From: Amorphophallus konjac
Lineage: Eukaryota; Streptophyta; Magnoliopsida; Alismatales; Araceae
Length of the DNA stretch: 64,000 bases
NCBI GenBank assembly: GCA_022559845.1
Contig: CM040128.1
Coordinates: 222,255,643 to 222,319,642, forward strand
Direction of reading: 5' to 3'
Part shown: positions 20,168 to 33,298 of the stretch, one piece after another
Numbering within the stretch: position 1 is the first letter of the stretch
Layout of the letters: each line of letters begins with the position of its first letter
Position numbers and translations under genes: made by a program
Notes under the pieces: model-generated
Database searches by the model: none
What the model saw: the letters and a program-made list of their open reading frames with translations, nothing else
Told to the model about the DNA's origin: nothing

Positions 20168-21157
20168 CTCTCCTTCTTCCCTTCCTTCTCCTACAAGATA
20201 GATAGAATGTTAGCACTTAGGTCAATTCTCACCAAATTCATAACTCTTATATATCTACACATGAGATGTATGAAAAGACCATTAAATCCTTGCCAAAACC
20301 TTGTAGAACATGCCCCAATATATGTATGATAACCCTAGGGGCACAGGGGTCAAATATCACCCAAAACAGATCATGATAAGTGGGTTTCGACTCAAACTAA
20401 ATGGGCCGCTCGCCGTATTCGGTCGACCGAAAAAATGGGGCCGGTCGACCAAACTTTTACAGGGTTCGAACAGGACAACTCTGGAATTTTCGGTCGACCA
20501 ATGTAGGGAGTTCGATTGACCGAACTTTTATAGAGTCTGTTTCTAGTTGATGCTGGTAATTTCGGTCGACCAATACAGAAGGGTCGGTCGACCGAAGTTT
20601 AGAACTTCAGAAATTAAAGCTTTTAACCCCATAAGTCAATAGCATGAAGTGTATACATGAAAGCACAATTGACAAGGAGCATTTAAACAATATGAAACCC
20701 ATTCAAACCTTCATTTTTGCTCACCAAAAATTAGGATCAATTATCCATGTTTTGAACTTCATGAATGCTCAACATGATACCCAACTACCACCAAGATTGA
20801 TATGAAGAACTTAAACAATTATGACCTTTGAAGAATCCATGCTGAAAACACACCTCAAAACTGAATCACACATGGTTGATGCAGGAAGACTCAATCATGT
20901 ATTAATCTTGACAAACCCAATTTCTCTCAACTGAATAGCCCAAAGGAAGGATGGTTGAGTCTTACCAATGGTTTTTATGGGATGAGCATGACATATACCA
21001 CCTATTTGTGTTGTGGTTGGCAAGGTGCTTGTCCAAGCATTCCTTTGACTGTAGTAAGATATTCACCACATAATTTGATTCTGCAGAACAAGATGATCAA
21101 GATATGAACTCCTTGGTTAGCATTCTTCAATGAACTTTCATAAAGACACATACACAC
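20168..21157. other. Unassigned DNA with five GGTCGACC palindromes
   Basis: The stretch lies between the Tat-B LTR start and the SIRE-2 LTR start. GGTCGACC occurs at 20421, 20443, 20492, 20564 and 20586, often inside a longer inverted repeat (TTCGGTCGACCGAA). The same core fills the Sirevirus-type LTRs further right, so this may be a relic LTR of a related family. I found no LTR ends, primer site or coding frame. Confidence 0.45.
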
Positions 21158-21498
21158 TGTTGGGTATGTGTGGAACATGCTTGATTCTATTATTTTGATG
21201 ATGTTTGACCATGACTCATTGATGAGTCTTATATGGAATTAATAATGTCAAACTGTATAAGTTTCAGGTCAAAGATAGCACTGGCATGAGAATGGTCTCA
21301 TGAAGATGAGCATGTGAAGAGATCATGAAAATGAGCAGCAGTGCAAGGTTGAATTCAAGATACATAAATCTAAAGGAGCAAGAACCTACCAAGGTTGAAA
21401 ATTAAACTCTAGATGCAAGTGCACAGAAATCGAGACAATTGGTTGTAAAGAAATCAAGATAAGAATGAAAAAGAAAGGAAAATCAATTACTTAAATTA

Positions 21499-21940
21499 GG
21501 TCGACCTCAGGTTCTCAAGAGTCAACCTCAGGCCATCGAAAAGCCTAAGCAGTGCAAGGCTGCATTGACCTCACAGATCAACTTGTAAATTTTTATAACG
21601 GCGGTGTCGAGCTGCCTACTCTGAAGAGTAAACCTCACTACTCAAGCAACCGATGATCCATTAAAGTCCCAAAGGGGAAGTGTCGAACTGTTGATTCAGG
21701 AGGTCGACCTGTGTGCATCACAGAAAGCGTTATAAATGCCGTTTTGCTTGGGAGTATTGACCTGTCTCACTCAAGAGGTCGACACCATGGGATTCTAGAA
21801 AGGGCTGAATTCAAACCGTCTGAAGAAGGGTCGACCTGTCTCTCTCAGCAGGTCGACACTATGGCTTCCCAGAAGCAGTTATAAAATACAGTCTTCAACA
21901 GCAGTGTCGACCACACACCAAGGACAAGTCGACACCACTA
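21499..21940. repeat. GTCGAC-containing motif cluster in U3 of SIRE-2
   Basis: AGGTCGACC or GTGTCGACC, in both orientations and with degenerate copies, recur at about 21499, 21701, 21778, 21830, 21850, 21908 and 21929. The 3' LTR has the matching cluster near 41882-42310, with some sites decayed (for example GTCAAC for GTCGAC). More copies lie downstream of the TATA box near 25488-25580. Confidence 0.8.
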
Positions 21941-22496
21941 TTCTCAAAGATAACTTTTAAGCCAATTTTCTGTCAAGTCAATGGAAGATCCAGAAAGAGA
22001 AAATAGGTACCACAAATCACTAAAATCGTGGATTTCGAGGTCTGGATGGAGTACCCAAGTTTGACTTTTGTCCCTATCATCATATCACATCTAATCTATC
22101 TCTTTGGAGATGGCTATGTCAGAAACTACAGCTAGGAAAGGTCACTTCTCACAGTCTGCCACTACCTTGCTGTCAACCAATGGGATGCTTGTCCAGGCAG
22201 AGTACACAAGACAGGGAATAGACCAAAGCCAATGAGAGAGCAGCCCACAAGATCTCTTCCATGTGGGCCATTAAATGTCCAGATATGAAGCAGAGCAAAA
22301 GCCCTTTTCAGATATCTTTTTGTCCCAACTAGACCAATCGATTGACAGGGTTTTTGGAGGGAAAATTTCCTCTCTTGGGCAGCAAACAGGTGACATGCAT
22401 CTGCATGCAAGAAAGAGGGAGCTGTGCTTGTGCCTCAAAGTAGAGAAGGTGATACCGATGCTGAACAAGTGGAGGAGTTGCTGCTGTCGTTGCTAT

Positions 22497-24196
<1,700 letters not shown>

Positions 24197-24464
24197 GCTA
24201 TGCCCGGGGAGAAAAAGGGAAAGCTCTTCGTATCTTTCATCTCACACTATCTTCGATGGAGCCAGTCAACACTCAATAGTCAAAGGAAATATTTTTAATT
24301 GAGCTAGACTGATGAAAGACTTTTTGGAGGAAAATTTGACTTTCCAGCTGCTTCCTTATTTCCGTTGGATCAAGATAAGCTCTGCTGAAAGATAGTCAGT
24401 GGTCAAAAAAGATATTTGAATTTAAAGCAGATTTCTTGGAGGGAAAGTTTCTACGAGGCTGTTC

Positions 24465-24472
24465 TATAAATA
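24465..24472 (+). promoter_or_regulatory. TATA box of the SIRE-2 LTR
   Basis: TATAAATA follows the GTCGAC cluster and is conserved in the 3' LTR at 43144-43151. It is a good candidate for the core promoter. The start site was not determined. Confidence 0.65.
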
Positions 24473-25035
24473 CTTGAAGCTTCTATAAGAGAAGTTGATG
24501 TTGCCCTGAAAGATAACCATGTCCCTTGAGCATCCAAGAAGAAATTTGTGAGAAGAAAAAGGAAGTGTGTGCATAGCCCAGCACTAGCCAACCCAATCCA
24601 ATGCTGTAAGAGAGAAGAAGAAGACAAGAGAGAGGCCTTGAAGAGTGAGCAGCCATATAGCCTTAGCAGCCCAGCTCTGGTTCGACCAAAACTAGTGTTG
24701 TTCTAAGATAAAGAGGAAGGAAGGAGTGCAGCCCTCCTTGCAGCCAATCTGAGCTTGAAGATGAAGAAGATCTTCGGATCTATGTCTGAAGTTGCAGCCA
24801 CTAACTTCCAGATCTGTATCTGAAGCTACATGTGCTTTTCCTATAGTCTTTATGCATTTCATTTACAATTTCTAATTTGTATTTCAGTGTGTGTCATGTG
24901 CTCTACTTAGAGGCCGGAAGTGGGTCCTTGGTTGTGCTCAGCCTTAAGTGGTCTTGGGAGTCTATCCTAGTGTTTCTACTGCACTTGCAGCTTGTGTTTC
25001 TTTGTTTGTGTGTGTGTGGGGGGGGGGGTTCACCC

Positions 25036-25070
<35 letters not shown>

Positions 25071-25779
25071 TATGTGTGGGATTTCATTCCCGTGTGTGTG
25101 TTGAGAACGTCATCCTCGTGTGGTAAAGCCTCACCAGTTTGGTGAGGGGTGGATGTAGGTCTGTAGGTTTGCAGACTGAACCACCTTAAAAATCCCTGTG
25201 TAGTGGGTTATTCATCTTGTGTGATTGCTCCATACTCTCTATCCCCATTCACAGGTTTGTGTGCTAGCTTCAACATATGCAATCTTGATTGTTTTCCATC
25301 GCACACATTAACATATTGCTCACACATACACTAGAGGTTCAATGAGCACCCAATCATATATATGAGATTCTGGTTGATCACAAAAGCACACACATAGCTA
25401 GTCAGCTCATACTTAGTTGATGTGTATTGTGATCGCTGCTGTCTAGTGCAATAGATCTCACTTAGCTCTTAACCGTCTCTGAAGGGTGTCGACCTCACTG
25501 CATAGCAGTGTCGACCTCAGCTTTCTACATAGGAGTGATCAATGGAAGGAGTGTCAACCTCACCACTTGGGAGTGTCAACCTCAGCAGTCTGTGCACTGT
25601 CTTCTGCCGTTCTATTTTGAGCTATTCCTATTACATCCGCTGTGCATTGTGTCTTAGTGTCTCATGTGCATCATAGATGCTGGTCGTGGTTTAATAAGCT
25701 TAGTTTTTAATTGGGCCAAAGTTTTTGAAAGGATCTATTCTCCATTCTAGATCCATTGCACCCCTTGGGACCCAACAAT

Positions 25780-25791
25780 TGGTATCAGAGC
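25780..25791 (+). other. Primer-binding site of SIRE-2 (initiator Met tRNA)
   Basis: TGGTATCAGAGC follows the LTR end by two bases (AT). It complements the 3' end of plant initiator Met tRNA, the usual primer of Ty1-copia elements. Confidence 0.93.
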
Positions 25792-25852
25792 TAACCTCTA
25801 TTATACTCAGATCCAACGATCTGCAGAGATAGATCCCGATGCATTTAAATTA

Positions 25853-26773
25853 ATGTCTTTATCTTTCAAACAAGTTTCAATGAATTCCCCGCCCTTATTT
25901 GATGGTTCTGATTTTACTATGTGGCTAGGGAGAATGTGCTGCTTTGTCAACTCCATTGAAACAAGGTTATGGAATCTTATATACTATGGTCCATACAAGC
26001 TGCCATCAGATACATCTGAATGGTCTGCTAAACATAGGACCAAAAATGCTGATAACCTTGCTGCCTTCAACTTGATAAAAGATGCAGTTGATCCTACCAA
26101 GCTCCTTTTTTTCTCTAGCTGTAGCACTGCCCAAGAGATCCTGAACGGACAGGCCAGGATCCACGAATAAGGAAAAATTAACCACTATCTAATGGCCAAC
26201 AGTCCAGACCAGCCAATAAATCCATCCTCATCTCAGGAAAGTTCTGATTCAGAGGACTTTACATTTAAAGAGCTTATGGATGCATATGATACATTGGCCA
26301 AGCAATATAAGAAAATAAAATCTAAAAACAAAAAATTGAGAAAAGAACTCAAGAAAAGCTCTCATGATGATAACTCCTTCTATAATAATTATTTTGCATT
26401 TGAGGAGTTGAATGATACTCTTATGATTGACTTGGATTTGCATAAAGAAAACCTTGGCTGCTTAAGAGATGAAAATGGAATCCTGCAAGTTGAAATTACT
26501 AGGTTGGAGGAATGTGGAAGAAAACTTCAAAACCAACTTAAGTCTATGTCCAATGATCAAATAACGCTTGATGGGTCAATCCATGATGAGAGGCTGCTTC
26601 AAGAGAATGAAGAGCTAAAGGAACAAAACAAGTTGCTGATTGAAAATCTGAGCGCTTGTGAGAAAGGCAGGTCTATCATGAATGATAGCTCTGAAAAAGT
26701 GCATGTCCTATAGCTACAAATTGAGAATTATATAAGTGTGAATGCCATGCTCAATGAGCAATTGGTTGCGTGT
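25853..26773 (+). pseudogene. SIRE-2 gag, 5' part, with nonsense codons and a missing core
   Basis: The first 105 codons match the N-terminus of SIRE-1 gag (PPLFDGSDFTMWLGRM against PPFFDGTNYTYWKNRM). After QEILNGQARIHE a TAA (26168-26170) intervenes, and roughly 110 residues present in SIRE-1 are missing. The same frame then continues from 26192 with a lysine- and glutamate-rich coiled coil to a TAG at 26711. It runs on into the SIRE-1 insertion site at 26773 and resumes at 37491. Confidence 0.8.
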
Positions 26774-28039
26774 TGTTGAACCCCTTCTATCTAGGTTACT
26801 AATGAATTTTGATGATGACTATTTCTCCTGTATGTATTCTAACTTGAATGCTATGATAAGAGTTGGAATTGTGTTACACTTAACTTGACAAGGAAAGCTT
26901 TGGAGTTCAGGGATCAAGTTCTGAAGCAAGAAGGTAATTCATGGATCATGAGACACAAGGATAATATGGTGAGATCTATCCAAACTCTTGCTCTATCCAC
27001 TTTGGCAACTAAGGCATTTCACATGGGTCTTCATCATTCATGCTTCTTTTCTTGAATAGATGTGGTTTGCTCTCTTGGGTTGGCTCTTAATCATCTTGCT
27101 TGATTGGGACTTATCTTGGTGGTATCCACCATTTTTTTTGTTGTTCTGGAGCATGGGTCGACCCCTGGGGTCGACCCCTGTAACGTTTCTGCCAAACAGA
27201 ACGTTTGCTTGCAAGGGTCGACCCCAAGGGTCGACCCCTTTTTAATTCTATTTTTTTTGGCCCGAGGGTCGACCCCAAGGGTCGACCCCTTTTTAATTCT
27301 ATTTTTTTTGGCCCGAGGGTCGACCCCAAGGGTCGACCCCTGTAAAAATTTGTCTTGGCAGAACCCTCGTGAACGAGGGTCGACCCCAAGGGTCGACCCA
27401 TTGCCCTGTTTGGTCAAAACCCTCTTCGAGGGTCGACCCCAAGGGTCGACCCCTTCCGGTCGGAGCACCAGCCGACTTCTTTGACCGTCGTTTTGTGGTC
27501 CCAAAAGTCCTCTAATCTATGTCTAATCACCTTTAGACATTCCGCAAATCTCTCCATGTTTTGTGGATCTGGTTCCCATGCCATCTTTGACTGATTTGTT
27601 TAATCTATTAAATCCCATGGCACTTATTAAATAGAAGACAAGTAAGATACGAATTGAAAAGGATGATTGTTGTATTGTGTGTCTGCAGGTTCGGAGTTGC
27701 AGCCAAAAAGCCTCATTCATCCTTGCTCTGAAACGAAAATCAAAGGGAAGGAGCTGGAATCCAAGCCTAAGATTATATACATCGAAGAGCTGCCTCGATC
27801 ATCGCGTTCTTGCAACCATTTGTGCTTCTCTGCATCATACCTCATCCAAACTCCTTCTGTAATCTGCTGGAGCAACAAGTTCATTTGAAAAACACAAAGG
27901 GGGAGTTTTATTTAGAGATCTTTTCTACTTTGATCTTCTTTAGTGGTTTTGGTAAATCTGAAAGTTGTTGTATTCTAAACTATCGTGAGACATTTTGTGA
28001 GTGTGTTGTTGTGTGTGTTTAGGGTGCCTAGATTTGGTA

Positions 28040-28084
<45 letters not shown>

Positions 28085-28440
28085 TCATAACAGCGTGTGT
28101 GGTTGCTTGGCTCACATTATAGTGAAGTCGTTAATCCTCACGAGTGAGGGGTGGATGTAGGGGACATTGCGGTGTACCCGAACCACCTAAAAATCTTTGA
28201 GCCTCAAGTGGTTTGATTTCGTGCATATTTTGTCGAGTGGGCTTCACAGTGAGTTGAGTGTTCATTACCTTCTTCTTCACACACTCACCTTATTTCACTT
28301 ACATTCATGTGTGAGCATATACGGGTAAGACCGAGCGTTTGATTGTTTCTATTGTGTCTCACTAGCTTTTCAGAAAATAATTTTTATTTGTCAATCAATT
28401 CACCCCTCCCCTCTTGATTGCCACCATTTGGGACCCAACA
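26774..28440 (+). repeat. 5' LTR of SIRE-1 (1667 bp)
   Basis: It begins TGTTGAACCCC and ends GGGACCCAACA. It holds six paired GGGTCGACCC palindromes (27155-27453), an AT-rich possible TATA element (CTTATTAAATAG near 27623), a purine tract CACAAAGGGGGAG (27893-27905), a GT microsatellite (28042-28080), and the shared GGTGGATGTAGG block near 28150. Confidence 0.93.
27155..27453. repeat. Six paired GGGTCGACCC palindromes in the SIRE-1 5' LTR
   Basis: Pairs of GGGTCGACCC separated by three or four bases lie at 27155, 27215, 27266, 27317, 27377 and 27430. The 3' LTR has five pairs (36240-36483). The extra pair belongs to a 51-bp unit present twice in the 5' LTR and once in the 3' LTR. Both strands are open to translation across the array only because the repeats lack stops. 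Confidence 0.95.
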
Positions 28441-28442
28441 AT

Positions 28443-28454
28443 TGGTATCAGAGC
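28443..28454 (+). other. Primer-binding site of SIRE-1 (initiator Met tRNA)
   Basis: TGGTATCAGAGC lies two bases inside the LTR end, the same spacing as in SIRE-2. Confidence 0.95.
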
Positions 28455-28504
28455 TTTGGTCTCTGTATAGTTCGATCTCACGATCGTAGAGTTGATCCCC
28501 TTCT

Positions 28505-30355
28505 ATGGCAAACAGAGGGATGATGCCCGAAGGGCATTCTGTTCACAGGCCCCCATTTTTTGATGGAACAAACTACACATATTGGAAGAATAGAATGTAT
28601 GTATTCCTGCGTGCTCAAGATTATGAAGTGTGGAATGTCATCAACAGAGGTCCTTATAAGCTGCCTGACAATGAAGATGATTGGGATGATGATCACATCA
28701 ATAAGTCTTCAGCTAATTTTAAGGCCATGAACATGATTCAATGTGCTATCCATCCGAATGAATACTCACGCATATCTATGTGTTCCTCTGCACAGGAAAT
28801 GTGGGACAAACTACGCTTGATCTATGAAGGAACTTCTGAAGTCAAGGAGACCAAAGCTAATTTATTGGTCCGAGATTATGAGTTGTTTATGATGAAGCCT
28901 GACGAAACCATTTCTGAAATGTTCACGAGACTAATGGAAATAACAAATGGTTTGAAGGCTCTTGGCAAGGAATATTATAACCGTGATCTTGTGAGGAAGG
29001 TTCTGAGATCCCTATCACCACAGTGGCACACAAAGGCTACAGTGATAGAAGACTCAAAAGATCTCAGCACCTTGACCTTGGATGAGTTAGTCGGCTCCCT
29101 GATGACATATGAGATCAACATCAAGAGAAGCGAGGATGACAACAAGAAGAAGAAAGTTGCCACAACTTTGGCACTGAAAGTAAATCCTCAAGAGTCGGAA
29201 GAAAGTGAGGAAGGTTCCTCAGCCAATACTGAAGATGAGGAGCTCGTTGCTATGTTTACCAGAAGAGCAAGAAAACTTGTTAAGAATGCCAGGAAGTTTG
29301 GAGGTCAGTTCAGGAAAGGGCCAAGAAGGCAAGGTCCTAAGAAAAATGAAAGCAGCAAGAAGGAAGAAATCATTTGCTATGAATGCAAGAAACCTGGTCA
29401 CATGCGGGGAGAATGCCCGGAATTGTCCAAAAGGTTCAAAAAGGGGAAATTCAAAAAGCCTAAGGCCATGGTGGCCACTTGGAGCGATGAAGATGAAGGA
29501 GACTTCGGGAATGAAGATGGACTAGATGAATTAGTCCAGCAACTATGCTTCATGGCAAATGACGACACCAATGAGGTACAATCTGAAACTGAAACACTTA
29601 CTTGTGAACAATGGCAGATTGCTTGTGAATCATTGTATGGAAAATGCAAGAAATTGAAATCTGAAAACAAACTTCTGAAAAAGAAGGTCGAACAAGTTAT
29701 GACTGTTAAAAATCCCTGTGAAAATTGCAATTTCATGAAATCTGAAAATGAGAATCATAAACACGAAAATGAAATTCTCATATCTAAAATTGAATTGCTT
29801 GAAGAAGAGAGTTCATGCATGCGTAAAGATCAAACTGCCCTCATCAAGACACATGAAAATCTAACACAGGAATTGGAACATGAAAGGACTGAAAATGCCT
29901 CAAGTAATCAATCCAAGGAAATTGCTGAAAAGAAAATTGACAGCTTGTTGGTTGAGATAAATGATTTGAAGAGTGCTCTCACCACACTTGAAAGAGGAAA
30001 ACAAGTGTTGAATACCTGTGTGGGTCCTGATGATGGAGGTTCTCCACCCTCCTCTGAGAAAAGAAATAACCTTAAGCCCAAAACTTACACAATTCCATGG
30101 ATATCAAGAAATAAATATGCCTCATCTTCTAACACACAGATGCATAAGTCATATATGAATATGAACATGAGAAGAAATTGTGATAAAAGAGTCACTACTT
30201 GCTTCTATTGTGGAAGATTGGGCCATGATATGTATGAATGTAGAACCATGAAATTTGACGATGAAAACTTTCTTAGAATGATGAATAAATCATGCAGGCA
30301 TGTTGTGTCTAACCACCAAGGACCCAAGCTTGCTTGGGTACCAAAAACCCCATAA
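28505..30355 (+). CDS. gag: SIRE-1 Gag (616 aa)
   Basis: This is the capsid and nucleocapsid protein that packages element RNA. The N-terminal 200 residues match the copia Gag (UBN2-type) fold by pattern (PPFFDGTNYTYWKNRM, then EMWDKLRLIYEG). A CX2CX4HX4C zinc knuckle lies near residue 291 (CYECKKPGHMRGEC) and a second near 565 (CFYCGRLGHDMYEC). Between them is a long charged coiled-coil region (about 365-510). Two knuckles and a long C-terminal coil fit Sirevirus Gag. The frame is intact and ends with TAA; after the stop the same frame continues directly into protease. The stop sits at the same place in SIRE-2. Confidence 0.92.
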   Translation: MANRGMMPEGHSVHRPPFFDGTNYTYWKNRMYVFLRAQDYEVWNVINRGPYKLPDNEDDWDDDHINKSSANFKAMNMIQCAIHPNEYSRISMCSSAQEMWDKLRLIYEGTSEVKETKANLLVRDYELFMMKPDETISEMFTRLMEITNGLKALGKEYYNRDLVRKVLRSLSPQWHTKATVIEDSKDLSTLTLDELVGSLMTYEINIKRSEDDNKKKKVATTLALKVNPQESEESEEGSSANTEDEELVAMFTRRARKLVKNARKFGGQFRKGPRRQGPKKNESSKKEEIICYECKKPGHMRGECPELSKRFKKGKFKKPKAMVATWSDEDEGDFGNEDGLDELVQQLCFMANDDTNEVQSETETLTCEQWQIACESLYGKCKKLKSENKLLKKKVEQVMTVKNPCENCNFMKSENENHKHENEILISKIELLEEESSCMRKDQTALIKTHENLTQELEHERTENASSNQSKEIAEKKIDSLLVEINDLKSALTTLERGKQVLNTCVGPDDGGSPPSSEKRNNLKPKTYTIPWISRNKYASSSNTQMHKSYMNMNMRRNCDKRVTTCFYCGRLGHDMYECRTMKFDDENFLRMMNKSCRHVVSNHQGPKLAWVPKTP

Positions 30356-30364
30356 GTACTCCTT

Positions 30365-33298
30365 GTGTATTTGCAGGTCTGTCTTGGAGCTCAAAAGAAC
30401 AAATGGTACTTGGACAGTGGATGTTCAAGGCACATGACGGGGAACAAGGAAATGTTTGCAGACCTGCAAGAAAAGGAAGGTGGGGTGGTAGCTTTTGGAG
30501 GTAAAGACAAAGGAAAAGTTGTTGGAGAAGGTAAGATAGGTAAGAACCAAACTCCAGTCATTGAAAATGTTTTGCTTGTCAAAGGCTTGCATCACAATCT
30601 TCTAAGCATAAGTCAACTCTGTGATAAAGGTTGCAATGTGTCTTTTGAGTCTACTCACTACACTGTGGTAGATAGAAACACTAATGAAATCAAGTTCATA
30701 GGGGTTAGGCACAACAATGTTTATATGATTGATCTTGATGACACTTCACACAAAAATCTTTGCTTAGTTGCTAAAAACTCTGATGATGCATGGTTATGGC
30801 ATCGCCGTCTTGGGCATGCTAGTTTTAATGTGATGATGAAGTTGTTCAGGAAGAATTTGGTTGTTGGCTTACCCAAGTTGAAGCTGGTTAATGAAGGAAT
30901 CTGCGGGGCATTCAACAAGGGCAAACAGACAAGAACATCCTTTAAATGTAAAAGTGATGTAACCACCTCTAAGCCCCTTGAATTGCTTCACATAGATCTT
31001 TTTGGACCAAGCCGAACACACAGCCTGGGAGGTAAGCTTTATGGATTTGTGATTGTGGATGATTTTTCCAGATATGGCTGGGTGTATTTTCTCTCAAACA
31101 AAAGTGATGCCTTGATGGAGTTTGAGACGTTTTGCAGGATGGTTCAGAATGAAAAAGGATGGTGCATCAAGACTGTGCGAAGTGATCATGGTAGGGAGTT
31201 TGATAACCATGACTTCAATAATTTTTGCAGGGATCAAGGCTACACACACAACTTCTCCGCACCAAGGACCCCGGAACAAAATGGGGTCGTGGAAAGGAAG
31301 AACAGGACACTTGTTGAAATGGCAAGAACTATGCTAAATGAAAACAACCTTCCAAGGTATTTCTGGGTTGAAGCCGTCAATACAGCATGTTACATAATAA
31401 ATCGAGCCATGGTAAGGCCATTGTTAAAGAAAACACCTTATGAGCTATATCGAGGTAAGAAACCAAACATTTCTTATTTCAAACCTTTTGGCTCCATTTG
31501 TTACATCCACAATAACGATAAGGTGGATTTGGCTAAGTTTGACCCCAAGAGTGACAAGGGGATATTTCTCGGATACTCCCTTAACTCAAGAGCCTATCGA
31601 GTGTATAACTTGAGAACTCTTGTAGTTGAGGAAAGTCCACATGTCATTGTTGATAATCATCATCCAAGGATTCTAATGAAAAGCATATCTTGCAGGAAGA
31701 AGAATCAGATGAAGATACCACCAAAGAGCTCTCGAATGAAGCAAGCAAATCAGAAGGTGAAGAACAACAAAAGGATGATGAAAAATAGCAAACTCCAAGT
31801 GAACTATAGTTGTCTAGATAATGGACTTTTGCAAAAGATCACCCACAAGAAGTTGTCATTGGCAATGTGGAAGAAGGAATAAGAACTCGCTCCTCATTCA
31901 GGGAAGTTGAAAATCTCGATTATATTGCATTGCTCTCACAATCTGAACCTCACTCTATAGAAGATGCCTTAAAAAATGATTCCTGGATCTTGGCCATGCA
32001 AGAAGAACTACACCAATTCCAGAGGAACAAAGTGTGGTTCCTTGTGCCTCGTCCTAGAAACCACTCCGTGATTGGAACAAAATGGATCTTTCGTAACAAA
32101 ACAAACGATCAAGGGGTGGTAACTAGGAACAAGGCAAGGCTGGTAGCCAAAGGCTATAGCCAGGAGCTAGGAATCGATTTTGATGAGTTTTTTGCTCCTG
32201 TAGCAAGACTCCAGGCAGTGAGAATTCTTTTGGCATTTGCATGTTGCAATAACATTAAACTATTTCAGATGGATGTGAAAAGTGCATTCTTAAATGGTTT
32301 CATTCAGGAGGATGTATACGTGGAGCAGCCACCAGGGTTTGAGGACGGAAAGTATCCAGACCATGTGTTCAAGTTAGACAAGGCACTATACGGTCTTAAA
32401 CAAGCACCCCGAGCATGGTATGAACGGCTAAATGATTTCCTTATACATAATGGATTCAAACGAGGTCACACAAACGACCGATGGGATGTTCATACATCAA
32501 AAGAAATATGCAATGGAATTGCTGAAAAAGTTTGATTTGGTTTCTACAAAATCACAACCTACACCCATGTCCACATCAATAAAAATTGATACAGATGAAA
32601 CAGGTAAATCTGTGGACCAAAAACTCTTCAGAAGCATGATAGGTTCCTTACTGTACTTAACTGCAAGTCGGCCTGACATTCAATTTGCAGTATGTTTGTG
32701 TGCTCGCTTTCAGTCCAATCCTAAGGAGTCACACTTGTCGGCTGTGAAAAGGATTTTTAGATATATTGCTGGCTCTGTGAATTTGGGTTTATGGTTTCCG
32801 CGTAATTCAAACCTTGAATTAATTGCCTATTCTGATGCTGATTATGCGGGATGCAAAGTGGAACGGAAAAGCACCAGCGGATATTGCCAGTTCCTTGGAG
32901 GATGCATGGTTTCATGGGCCTCCAAGAAACAAACTTCAGTGGCCTTATCAACCGCCGAAGCCGAGTACGTGGCTGTAGGTAGTTGTGTTGCCCAGGTGCT
33001 TTGGATCCAACAACAAATGATTGATTTTGGCATTTCCTTCAAAAATACTTCCATCTTGTGTGACAACACATCTGCCATAAACCTGTCAAAGAACCCTGTC
33101 CATCATTCTCGCACAAAGCATATTGAAATTAGACATCATTTCATCAGAGATCATGTTAGCAAGGGTGATGTAGAAATCCGGTTCATTGAGACAGATCTTC
33201 AAATTGCTGACATCTTTACAAAACCCCTCGGTGAAGAAAAATTCACATCCTTTAGAAGAGAACTAGGAGTTTGTAGAGTAGATGAGTCTGCATCGTAA
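30365..33298 (+). pseudogene. pol: SIRE-1 pol: protease, integrase, broken reverse transcriptase, RNase H
   Basis: Frame one (30365-31882) holds protease (DSGCSRHMTG), the integrase zinc region and the integrase core with D in DLFGP, D in RSDHGREF and E in NGVVERKN. In the zinc region the expected final Cys appears as Phe (CGAF). A frameshift near 31690 leads to a second frame (31867-32535), which holds reverse transcriptase from NDSWILAMQEE to ALYGLKQAPRAWYERL. Just after FLIHNGF (about 32465) a deletion of roughly 80 codons removes the YVDD catalytic motif and changes frame. The third frame (32432-33298) resumes at DGMFIHQKKYA and holds RNase H (AYSDADYAGC, TAEAEYVA, HIEIRHHFIRDHV). This copy cannot make active reverse transcriptase. 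Confidence 0.93.

Noticed and set aside
27091..27504. Overlapping open frames on both strands of the SIRE-1 LTR with GVDPWGRP-like repeats
   Set aside because: The frames come from stop-free GGGTCGACCC palindromes; both strands are open equally and there is no domain.
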